64,000 nucleotides of DNA. Origin: Mesotaenium endlicherianum. Taxonomy: Eukaryota > Streptophyta > Zygnematophyceae > Zygnematales > Mesotaeniaceae. Where the stretch lies: NCBI GenBank assembly GCA_009602735.1, contig WELA01010568.1, positions 23,657 to 87,656 of the forward strand. Direction: 5' to 3'. A program made the translations under genes and the position numbers. Shown one piece after another: positions 50,389 through 60,700 of the stretch; the stretch's first letter is position 1, and each line of letters opens with the position of its first letter. The notes beneath the pieces were generated by a model. The model worked only from the letters and a program-made list of their open reading frames with translations, was not told the origin of the DNA and made no database searches.

Positions 50389-53300
50389 GCCAGGAGCCTA
50401 CCACCCCAAGACCCACTTCACGAGAAGGCAACACGCCAAGTGAGGTGGAGACCCCCGTTGAAGACGACGTTCCAGCCCCAATGAGTTTGAGAGGTTACCT
50501 TGGAGGAGAGAAGGTCCACATCTTGGTGGATAGCGGAGCTCAAGGCAACTTCATTGCTGCAGATTTTGCCACCAAGCACGGTATTACTATGCGAACTCTT
50601 GACCACGACGAGGAGATTATGATGCCCGATGGATTCTCCTATACTACCCCTTCCAAGAAGACGTACCCCTTGGCACTCTCTATCAAGTCCTTCAAGGATA
50701 GAGTAGTGTTCTCCCCCATGCAATTGGGCAAGTACGACGTCATCCTAGGGACGCCTTGGTTGACCAAGCACAACCCCCAAGTTGATTGGAGGACCGGTAC
50801 TATCAAGATCAAGAATGACATCACTTCAAGAATCTGTATTTTGCGCGCAATCCAGAATATCCAGACCCAAGACATCCAGAAGCCGGCACACGAGATACTA
50901 TTGTCCGCCCTCCAACTCAAGAGACTTGTGAGGAAGGGACACGAGCTTCTTTTGGCCTTGATCACGCCAAAAGACATCAAGAAAGACATCGAGAGTCAAG
51001 AAGGCAGCCCCGTTCCCAAGGAGATACAAGAAGTCTTAGAGGACTACAAAGAAGTGTTCTCCCCGGAATTGCCCAAGGGCCTACCCCCCAAAAGATTCGT
51101 AGACCACAAGATAGAGTTGGAGCCCGGAAGCAAGCCCATCTCTCGGCCTACGTTCAAAATGTCATACACGGAGCTAGACGAAGTCAAGAAGCAAATCAAG
51201 GAGCTACTGGAGCATGGCTTCATTCGACCTAGCAAGTCGCCATTTGGAGCCCCGGTGCTATTTGTCAAGAAGAAAGATGGTACCTTGAGGATGTGTGTGG
51301 ACTATCGCGCCCTCAACAAGATCACCATCAAGAATCGATACCCGCTGCCGCGCATGGATGAGCTCATGGACCGGCTGGTTGGAGCCAAGTACTTCACGAA
51401 GATTGACTTACGGAGCGGCTACCACCAGATTCGCATCGCAGAACCGGACATAGAGAAGACGGCATTCAGGACAAGATATGGACATTTTGAGTTCATGGTC
51501 CTGCCATTTGGACTCACCAACGCGCCAGCAACTTTCATGACTATGATGAACACCATATTTCAGCCCATGTTGGACAGATTTGTGGTGGTATTCATCGATG
51601 ACATCCTTATCTACAGCAAGACCCTTGAAGAGCATGCGAGACACTTGAAAGAAGTCCTTGAAGTATTGAAGCAAAACAAGCTATTTGCGAAGGAGTCAAA
51701 GTGCGAGTTTGCCAAACAAGAAGTGGAGTTCCTAGGTCTCCACGTGACTGCTGATGGCATCAAGATGGACCCCAAGAAGACCACGGTGGTGGAGGAATGG
51801 CCAACCCCCACGACCAAGAAAGAACTCCAGTCATTCTTGGGATTTGCCAATTGGTACAGAAAATTCATCCAAGGCTTCTCGCACATAGCAGCCCCCCTGA
51901 CAGATCTACTCAAGAAGGACAGGCTATATACATGGACCGAGAAAGAGGAAGAGGCATTTCAAGAGTTAAAGCGAAGATTGACCACATCCCCGGTGCTCAC
52001 ACTCCCAAGTCCAAACCCAGATTGGCCCTTCCACGTCATCACCGATGCATCTTCCTATGCAATAGGAGCAATCCTGCTTCAAGACCAAGGCAAGGGACTG
52101 CAGCCCATCGCCTACGAGTCAAGGAAGCTAAATCCAGCCGAGCAAAATTATACAACCACGGAGCGAGAGGCATTGGCGATTGTACATGCCTTGAAGGTTT
52201 GGCGCTGCTACGTTGAAGGACGCAAAGTACTGGTCACCACGGACCACGAGGCGTTAAAGCACCTCCAAACGCAGCCGTATCTCTCAAGGAGACAAGCAAG
52301 ATGGAGCGGATACTTGCAACAATACAACATCACGATTCAGTACCAGCCCGGCAAGACAAACCCGGCTGACCCCCTCTCAAGACTGCAATTAAATGCAGTG
52401 ATGGTATCCCTGAAGACAGATCTGGAAGCTCGATTTTCAGCCGCCTATGAAAGAGACCCTTACTACAAGAACGGAGAAGCAGCCTTGGACCCATGCAAGA
52501 AGCAAGAAGGCAATTATTGGGTGAGGCAAGATACGGGCCAGAGATGTGTTCCTAATGACATAGACCTCCGGCTCTTGCTTCTACGAGAAGCACACGACAA
52601 CCCTCTTGGAGGACACTTTGGAATCCTAAGGACCACGGGCGTTCTAGCTAGGACTTATTGTTGGCCAGGCATGTCTAAGCAAGTCAAGGAGTACTGCAGG
52701 AGCTGTGACACATGCCAAAGAATCAAGCCATCATCGCAAAAGGCGGGAGGACTCCTCCAACCACTACCAATCCCCGAAAGACAATGGACGGACATCTCAA
52801 TGGACCTTATCGTGGACTTGCCCGTGACACCTCGAGGCCATAATGCAATACTCACGGCGGTGGACAGACTTACCAAGATGGCTCATTTTATTCCCACGAC
52901 GACTAAGGCTACAGCACCACAACTTGCAAGACTCATCTTTGACAACATCTTCCGACTCCATGGACTACCATCAAGAATTGTGTCAGATAGAGATCCAAGA
53001 TTCACAAGCCATTTCTGGAAAAATCTCTTCAAGAACTTGGGTACATCGCTGGATATGTCTACTGCCTACCACCCACAATCAGATGGGCAAACCGAGCGTA
53101 TGAATCGTACCCTAAAGACCTCTCTAAAGGCCTACGTGTCTACCCTCGAGCAAGACTGGGACATGTACTTGACCCCCCTCGAGTTTGCCTACAACAACAC
53201 TACGCAGGCCTCTACCCAAGAGTCCCCATTCTTCCTCAACTATGGCTTCCATCCGACCACGCCACTGAGCTTCACGGCTGGCCATGATGAAGTACCTGCA

Positions 53301-53975
53301 GCCACAGATTTTATGGAGACATTAGAAGCAGCCCTTACAGCAGCGAAGAAAGCTCTACAACACGCGCAAGATGCTCAAGCAAGAGTGGCGAACAGATCCA
53401 GAAGAGAAATTACGTACAGAGTGGGTGACAACGTGTTACTATCATCCAAGAACATTTCCCTGAACAACAGGCCTGCCGGCAGCAAGTTCTCTCCCAAGTA
53501 TTTGGGACCCTTCAAGATTATCCAGCAAGTCAACCCCGTTGCTTTCAAGCTAGAACTTCCCCAGACTATGCACATCGACCCCGTATTCCACGCTTCCCTC
53601 TTCAAGCCATATGTGCAACCCGACAACAAGTTCCCAGGACGTGTGACAACCCCACCAGCCCCAACAATAGTGGATGATCATTTGGAGTACGAAGTGGAAG
53701 ACATAGTGGCTATGAGAAATTTCAGGAGACAGCAGCAATACTTGATCAAGTGGAAAGGATATCCAGATTCGGAGAATAGTTGGGTGGCGGCGCACTACCT
53801 TGACAAAGTTCAGAGAAAGTTGAAGCGCTTCCATGCCGCCAACCCCCATCTTGGACCAGCCCCAAGTCTCTCTACTAGAAGCCCGAAGACTTCAGGGAGG
53901 CAGCCTGCCACCATCAAGAAGCAGCAGAAGACCCCTTGGAGGCAGCCTGCAAGAACAAGAAAGAGGAAAAATTGA
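50310..53975 (+). CDS. Pol of element F: protease, RT, RNase H, integrase, chromodomain
   Basis: 1221 residues. In order: protease ([14 protein letters not shown], about residue 90), reverse transcriptase ([43 protein letters not shown]), RNase H ([16 protein letters not shown]), integrase with an HHCC part ([22 protein letters not shown]), acidic core ([36 protein letters not shown]) and a C-terminal chromodomain ([26 protein letters not shown]). Chromodomains bind methylated histone H3 and are thought to steer chromoviruses to heterochromatin. The frame is open throughout. Confidence 0.95.
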   Translation: MLLLQGKGPSCTFMPQKVVKKRTAPVGQEPTTPRPTSREGNTPSEVETPVEDDVPAPMSLRGYLGGEKVHILVDSGAQGNFIAADFATKHGITMRTLDHDEEIMMPDGFSYTTPSKKTYPLALSIKSFKDRVVFSPMQLGKYDVILGTPWLTKHNPQVDWRTGTIKIKNDITSRICILRAIQNIQTQDIQKPAHEILLSALQLKRLVRKGHELLLALITPKDIKKDIESQEGSPVPKEIQEVLEDYKEVFSPELPKGLPPKRFVDHKIELEPGSKPISRPTFKMSYTELDEVKKQIKELLEHGFIRPSKSPFGAPVLFVKKKDGTLRMCVDYRALNKITIKNRYPLPRMDELMDRLVGAKYFTKIDLRSGYHQIRIAEPDIEKTAFRTRYGHFEFMVLPFGLTNAPATFMTMMNTIFQPMLDRFVVVFIDDILIYSKTLEEHARHLKEVLEVLKQNKLFAKESKCEFAKQEVEFLGLHVTADGIKMDPKKTTVVEEWPTPTTKKELQSFLGFANWYRKFIQGFSHIAAPLTDLLKKDRLYTWTEKEEEAFQELKRRLTTSPVLTLPSPNPDWPFHVITDASSYAIGAILLQDQGKGLQPIAYESRKLNPAEQNYTTTEREALAIVHALKVWRCYVEGRKVLVTTDHEALKHLQTQPYLSRRQARWSGYLQQYNITIQYQPGKTNPADPLSRLQLNAVMVSLKTDLEARFSAAYERDPYYKNGEAALDPCKKQEGNYWVRQDTGQRCVPNDIDLRLLLLREAHDNPLGGHFGILRTTGVLARTYCWPGMSKQVKEYCRSCDTCQRIKPSSQKAGGLLQPLPIPERQWTDISMDLIVDLPVTPRGHNAILTAVDRLTKMAHFIPTTTKATAPQLARLIFDNIFRLHGLPSRIVSDRDPRFTSHFWKNLFKNLGTSLDMSTAYHPQSDGQTERMNRTLKTSLKAYVSTLEQDWDMYLTPLEFAYNNTTQASTQESPFFLNYGFHPTTPLSFTAGHDEVPAATDFMETLEAALTAAKKALQHAQDAQARVANRSRREITYRVGDNVLLSSKNISLNNRPAGSKFSPKYLGPFKIIQQVNPVAFKLELPQTMHIDPVFHASLFKPYVQPDNKFPGRVTTPPAPTIVDDHLEYEVEDIVAMRNFRRQQQYLIKWKGYPDSENSWVAAHYLDKVQRKLKRFHAANPHLGPAPSLSTRSPKTSGRQPATIKKQQKTPWRQPARTRKRKN

Positions 53976-54416
53976 CATTAGACACTCTTCTCTTCTCGCA
54001 GTTTCTGGACAGAAAACTAAAACTGCTACTGGTAATAGGTCTCTGCATAATAAATTCTGAAAATTTACCTGGCTGTAGTCCATGAGTAGCCGGTCATTTA
54101 GAGTCCAAGTTTGCTCAATTTGGAGCACTGGTGAGAGAGATATGATGCTCTAAGTAGAAGGGGGTCAGGCTGCTGGCATTGTTAGGGCAGAATATGCCTT
54201 CTGACATTGTGCCTTCCCCTGAACTTGGAATGCTTGAAACTCAAGACTCTGGTAGAACATCTTACAGCGCCCAGTTTGAGACTTAGTTTGCAGGGTTTGG
54301 AGAAGTATAGAAGGACTTATGATTTGCAGAAGTTTCTGCACAGATTTGGAGGAGTGCCTACTCTCTCAGCTCTCAACGACACTCCAGAAATTAGAATGCT
54401 CTCAAATTTGGTGACC

Positions 54417-54446
54417 NNNNNNNNNNNNNNNNNNNNNNNNNNNNNN
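54417..54446. other. Assembly gap of 30 N
   Basis: A run of 30 undetermined bases in the 3' untranslated part of element F. Single N bases also occur at about 5194, 6139, 7051, 34199, 40839, 43948 and 44328, which may hide small gaps in low-complexity or repeated DNA. Confidence 0.99.
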
Positions 54447-54615
54447 GACGCGATCCGTCTGGCACTCAAATTTTCAGATTTGGAGCAGTTCTGTGGCCGC
54501 TATGAATTTTTGAATCTGTGGCAGATTTTTGGCCAACTTGTACAATTTTCTTTATCATTAAGGAGTAGGCTAGCCAATAAGGTCACACCACCTACGACAT
54601 TGCCTAGTCTACCTT

Positions 54616-54735
54616 ACATGTGTAGCACCTGACTTGGCGCCTTTGACTAGTCCTCTTCACATGTGTGGCATCTGACTTGAAACTGTTGACTAGTTTGCTC
54701 CACATGTGTAAGACCTGACTTGACGCGCCGAGACG
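54616..54735 (+). repeat. Three-unit 43-bp tandem repeat in element F
   Basis: Units start at 54616, 54659 and 54702, each opening with ACATGTGT and containing CTGACTTG. The array lies between the pol stop and the purine tract and is kept in element D, so it predates both insertions. Confidence 0.88.
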
Positions 54736-54749
54736 TCGCTTTTTCTATC

Positions 54750-54759
54750 GGGGGGGTGA
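54750..54759 (+). promoter_or_regulatory. Polypurine tract of element F
   Basis: GGGGGGGTGA lies directly before the 3' LTR. In this family such a tract primes plus-strand DNA synthesis. The tract contains one T. Confidence 0.75.
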
Positions 54760-55262
54760 TGTAGTGATTTGAGTTATTATATATTAGTTTGCATATATTT
54801 TAATGTTTTCAAATATATTTGGAGTAGTATTGTGTGGAGTCAAGTGTGAATAGGTACTCTAGTAACTTGGTTCATGTCCTTTGAACCTTCCAAGGCATTT
54901 TCGAAGTTAGAGGAAAGACCTAGAAGAACTCCATGTGGCAAAAGTCAGATGTGCCATTTTTAGGTCAAAAGGACATGTGTACATTATTCTAGAAAGAGGT
55001 GGCAAGTTTTGGGATGTGTTGGGTGCCAACACATCAACATACACCTTCCTAGAAATTACTTATGTAGCAAGTATATAAACAAGAGCTAGAACATAGAAAG
55101 ACATTCCAGAATCACTCTTGTACTTGCCAAAATCCAGAAATATATTAACTTTCAAGAAGCCATCTCTCTTTCAAGAAGCTACCACTTGTGTTCAAAGATC
55201 CTTGTCTTGAATAGATAAAGTATTCTGTTTTACTAAGTACTTTATCTATCTGTTTCACTACA
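54760..55262 (+). repeat. 3' LTR of element F
   Basis: 503 bases, about four differences from the 5' LTR, followed by the target duplication AGAGC. Confidence 0.96.
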
Positions 55263-57778
55263 AGAGCTCTTCACTGCTCGACTGGGCTTACTTAATTCTT
55301 CACTGAGAGCTTTACTTGTTAAGACTACTCTTGCTATCAACAATTTGACAATTGAGACTTCTGAGAACTTGGAAACTAACACAGCACTCACCATTTTAAG
55401 TGACCCTCGCACGCTTGTGGCGTTTGACCCAAATCTGTGCTAATCTCCTAACAGATTCTATTCTGCAGCTCTCTACTTTCTACCAGCGAGATCCTCTCTT
55501 GGGAACTCCTGAGGTCTAACCTGTCTATGATACACTTTAGAACGAAATCTACCAGCGTTGGCAGAAGCGTGGCGTCTCGGCTCTTCTATGGCCTTTGGAA
55601 CTCCTCCTTCTTCGTGCTCCTTCTGTTCCTTCAGCTTCCTTTGACAACGATGCGGGCAAGAATGAGGCAGCTTCAGGCAGGACTCGTGCCTTTCACAGGC
55701 ACCACACATTATCCTCTCTCGAGAACGCCAGTGCTTAGTCACAGTGCTTAGCTTGCATGCCGTCCTTACTTAGCAGCTCTCACACAGCTTAGGAGTTGTC
55801 ATTCAGCATGCATGCATGCCTTGGGATTGTCGCGCGTGACTGCTTAGCCTTTCAGCTGACAATCATACCTATGTGGCTGGCTGGCAGCATTTAGGATGAA
55901 CGCTCAAGCCGTGACTAGTCACCTAAGGGTCTTGGCCGAGGTGGCACACAACGCCTCTGCAGCATTTCTGCGGTACTTGGCTTTAGATAGCCAATTGATC
56001 AGTACCTTTCCGGGCACTTGTTGGTTCCATACCCCTTGCCTTTTGGCCGACTACTCCGTCCAAATCCCCATCCATCCCTGGGTGTGGGTTTGACGTGTCA
56101 TGACCGCTTTGACAGTGATAACGACTTTGACATGACCGTTGACTGAGATAACTCGGTCCTTTGGTCGGTGAGTCAACACTGACTTCTCGTACCTGGGCGG
56201 CCGTGGCTTGCGCTGTGCGTGCGGCACCGTCAAGTGAATAGCAGTCGCGACACCTACAACATGAGATGCTTAAAATTGTTGGCGATTTTGAGGGCAGACC
56301 ACAATTAAGGGCCAAACCTCTGCCCTACAGCGTAGCTTTTGTTCATGCCAGTACTAAACGAGGAAGTTTGAGGCGGTGCAGTAATAATAAACGCCTGAAT
56401 AGGTCTGCTAGGTCCCCGCAAATTGCTCATCATAAGCCTTTTCTTGCTGGTGTGGTTTGCACCTGTTTTATAGTGTTCTTGAGGAACAACCTCTCTCAAA
56501 TATTTTCCATGGTAATAGGACAGACTGAAACTATGTGTTCCAAGTCAACTTCATTTGCTATATGGATCGCGCTAAGAACATTCAACGGCTTGAAGCCGAT
56601 ATATATACCACATAAAGAGAATGCCAAAAGCCACTTTAGGTCATGTGAATTCACTCGCTTGGGTAGCGATGTATTTACTCGCTTATCAGGGAACAAAAGT
56701 CATACTCCTTCGATCGAGGTCCAAGAAGTCTGACCTCTAGGGGCCGACAGATAGAATAAGTCACAAAACAAGCTAACTCAGATTAGTGGTCTACATGGCA
56801 GACTTCAAATCATTCATAATGCCAATTTGGTCCATTGACAAACTATGTGGCAAACAGGGGCACACAAATAATTGCACGACAACATTATTTTGAGCGATGG
56901 GAATAACACTCTCCACAATGTGTTTGGGGAGGTGGATACGAAGTAAGCGCCGTCCCGTCTGCTGGGTCCCCCACCTTCAGCTTTGCTGGGTCTTAGTGCA
57001 GCAATCCCAGCCAACGCTTTTGCAGCAGTTGACAACACCTCGTCAATCGCGTCCAAAGTGGCGCAAACGAGACGAAGAGCTGTTCAGAAAAAGTATGTAC
57101 TTGTCGTGCAGATGTCTCTCCTGAAAATTTAAGTGCCTGATGTGTTTCTTCCGTTTGCACACCAATGACAACATCGACCTGTGACCAAACTGACGGCTTG
57201 TAGTTGACGTGTGTTACAAACTTAAGCATTATGCTTTGTTGGCGGCTCCCCATCTTGGTTACCTATGTCGCGTTGCTAGCTTCTTGAGCGCCAGGGATGT
57301 TACGATCTGTTGCTGAGGTAGTGTTTATCTTCCATGAATTGCACGCCACCTTTGAAGCTGCTGTTGTTTCAAAATATAGTATATCTGATTCAGTATCGTG
57401 GTGCTCTCTTCTCCTTTGCTTTACTTTTGTTACTTAAGTCTTCCACCAGTTTGAGTCTGGGCCACAGCAATTCAAAATAAAGACAGGCTGAAGTGGAAGT
57501 TGAGAGGCACTGGAGAAGCCAAATTGGCAGTGTCAATAAGAAGCTAGTGGCCAATGCATGTACAGATATGCTGCCTCCATGCTTCTGCAACCCAAGTTTC
57601 CTGAATGGCCTAACAAGCATGCCAAACAATTGCGGACTTGCGGAATTGCAGAACTGCAGAAGGACGGGTTGCTACTATGCGTAACTGTAGTACCTATACA
57701 TGTGTGATGGGATGAGTGGAAGTCACGTGCCCACCTCAGATACATGCTACAGCAACATCCTAGACCCCTGGCTTGCCT
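55263..57778. other. Region between element F and the prenyltransferase gene, no gene recognised
   Basis: The first few hundred bases are probably the rest of the leader or LTR of element C, because F was inserted there. The remainder has no recognisable coding domain. The last part is the likely 3' untranslated region of the prenyltransferase gene on the minus strand. Confidence 0.4.
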
Positions 57779-60700
57779 CTACTCTAAGTCCAGTGCTTCA
57801 GCTCTGACGCCATTGCTGCCAGCAACAGCTTCAACAGAAGGGCGCGCCCACAGCCCTGCGGATCGACAGGAAATGCCAAGTGGCGCGTGCAAAGGTTGGA
57901 GGAAGGCTTCCCCAAGCAAGCATAGGCCGCATAGGCCATAGAAGGAATGCAGGACGTCGGGGTAGCTGTTGGGCCACTTGCTGAATCCACCTATGTGCTG
58001 CACAAACCCAAACACCATTCACGCATGTTACACATGGGAAAGGGTTGACGGAAGAGGGTGCAGTATGCCACAGGATAGGGACAATGTAAAACGGGAGAAT
58101 GCGGCAAGCTTACTAGCCAGCTTGCGTGCATGGTATGTGGTTACGGCAAATGGACGACGAGCACACGAAAGCACCGCATGCGTTATGATGACAACAGGCA
58201 GAGTCTCCTGAACAGACTCTCATGACGGGTATCCAGAGAAAACGGGTGTTGTTAATCGAACTCACAGATGGGTGTACGGCACAAATGGGGAACGGCATGC
58301 CTCCTGTGACTGCATACCTCTGAAGATAAATGATCATGCTTGCAATGCACACTGAAGCCCCTCTTGCTCCCTTCCCTACCCTTCCTCCCTCCCCACCCCC
58401 TCTCACAGTGCCAACATGACAGATGTGCTATGAACATGTGCTTATGAACTTCCCAAAAAAATAAGGAGTGCAGATAAATAGGAAGAAAGCCAATAGCAAA
58501 TTCCCACTAGATCTTTTCTACAGAAGGATCCTCGACCTGTTCGGGCACACCTTTAAAAGCCGACAAATTGGGCCAGGCAAGAAAACAATCACAGGGGGCT
58601 GAAGTTGCATGCATGTGTTAGCAGATGAGGCGCATGCAGACAAACTTTTGAATGCGCGCTTTTTCACGCACGAGTAAGACGTTCTAACACTTAAAGACAA
58701 CTATGGTGAACACTTTGCAATGCCCACCTCCTTCAAACACACGCACAAATACACGCACACACACCCACACACACAAAAGCGTGCGCGCACATGCCCCCGC
58801 ATTCTAGAGCAAGCGATTGAGAGGTTGGCCATGAGCTAGCGTCAGATCCTGGTGAACCTCAGTAAGAAGCTGGAGCTCCCGCCGGGAGGAGAAGGGGAGG
58901 GGGCCTGGGGGGGGAGGGCTTGAACGAGCATGGGATGGACGGGCGGATGTGACGATACAGGAGCAAGTGAGAGTGCGGAGCATACCGGGTTCTGGCAGGC
59001 GCATAGGAAGGTGCGCAGCTTGTTGCGGTCAATCAGGTCGACGTGGCCCAGCATTTCCAGCGTCGCCCCTATCCTGCTCAGGCGCAAGACCTCAACATGC
59101 ACACTTTTGCATGTGGATGCATGCACGCATGCTGCCGCACTCGCGTGCGCGATGGGCACCAGTGTTGCTGCTGGGTATGTGTGTGGTGAGAGGCACAGGC
59201 TGCCGCCGCTTCTGGCGCTGCCTACACGTGCAACGGGTCATAGAGTATGGCGGACCAGCAAGCAGGCGAGGTAGGAAGAGATGGAAGGCGGACTGAGAGA
59301 GAGAGAGAGAGGCGCGCACTTCAACAAATCCGAGGGGCAGGGGCACAGCAGCGTCGGCTCAGCAGGCTTTGAGTGCTTGCTGCTTGCCATCCGCCAAGGC
59401 ACTCGAGCCCCCGCCGACAGAAGGGCAGGGAAGCGAGTGGGAGCAGGCTCACCAGAAGCCATAGCAGGCGTCGGAGGGCTTGTTGCAGCGCCCGTGGAAA
59501 CCGCCGTCGCCCTCACCTTGCCTCTGCAACCCATTACACGTCGCTTGCAGCAACGACACCTTCAGCTATGACACACCTTCAGCTTGTGACAGAGTAGGAG
59601 GTGCAAGCTGCACGCAGAGGCAATGGCCCGTGACACGTGGCACTGGGCCAATCTCGTCTTCTCTTCCTCCGCAGTTACGACCTGCCGCAAGCAGCAGATG
59701 CCACGCAGGAGGTTCCTGTCCCCGTCCCCCTCGCATGCAGAGCCTGACTCCTGGAGAGACCGTTTCTCCTGGACTGAGTGCCAAAGAATGGCTGGGGGGC
59801 ACAGTACTAGCAGGTCTATACGCAGCGGTGCAGCCACATGGCAGATAGTGCGCAAGCAAGTCTGCCATCGACTTGTTTCTGCCACGCCTTTTTACCATAC
59901 ACATGGCCACAGCTCCCTGGGACGCGCTGCCGGCAGCGCGCGCGCAGCTGCTGTCGCACTCACTTGATGAGGGGTGCACAGAGCTGGGGGCATGCGATAA
60001 TCTGTTTGGAAACGTTGGACAGACACGCACCTCACACGAGAGACGTCCCGTCCAAAGAAACGGGGGATAACAATGACACTGACGCAATAACTGCGGCAGG
60101 GGGGGGGAGGACACAGAGACCTGCATGCACCAGCCCACCAGGGTGAGGTGATTCAGCTGCCAGTTGTTGTCCTCTGTGCCGGATGACCGCGAGCGCGAGG
60201 GCGACGGTGACGGCGGAGGCGGACGGCCCAGCCTCCCCATCAGCTTCAGGGTGGCCACCGCGCAGTACGTGCTGCCACCTGCGCGCGCACGCGCCACGCA
60301 GGCGTGGCCAGGCACCTCGTGAGTGAAATCGGCTCCCTTGCGTGGCCATGGAGCCTGTGCTCCCTCCCAAGCCTATCCTCAAGCACGTCCGTCACAGCTC
60401 CCGGCTTGCATCACAGCACCCAACGGCGTGCACTGGAGCTAGAAACCAGGAAGAACTCCGCATACGTTGCATACATCGCGCGCATGCACATGCACGCCAC
60501 ATCATCACGCTCGTCACCTCACCACGCCTTGCACAGTGACAATAGACCTCCTCCTCTGTCAACTGTCACGCTCGAGCACGCAGATGAGAAGGAAGCATGC
60601 GTAGGGGAGGTGGGTACAGAAGGGGCTAGGGGGGGTCTTTAGCGGGGTGGGGAGGTTTACTTACCATGCGACTCAAGGCCGGGATTGAGACCAAATCCGC

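Larger units (their letters stand above)
48568..55262 (+). mobile_element. Element F: chromodomain Ty3/gypsy element, young, looks whole
   Basis: 6695 bases with LTRs at 48568-49070 and 54760-55262, both TGTAGTG...CACTACA, and a 5-bp target duplication AGAGC at 48563-48567 and 55263-55267. The LTRs differ at only about 4 of 503 positions (about 0.8%), so insertion was recent. Order inside: primer site, gag, pol (protease, RT, RNase H, integrase, chromodomain), 43-bp tandem repeats, purine tract. The protein order and the chromodomain place it in the chromovirus branch of Ty3/gypsy. A 30-base assembly gap lies in its 3' untranslated part. It lies in the leader of element C in the opposite orientation. 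Confidence 0.96.

Noticed and set aside
54616-54735. CRISPR-like array
   Set aside because: The 43-bp units are adjacent without unique spacers and lie in a retroelement untranslated region.
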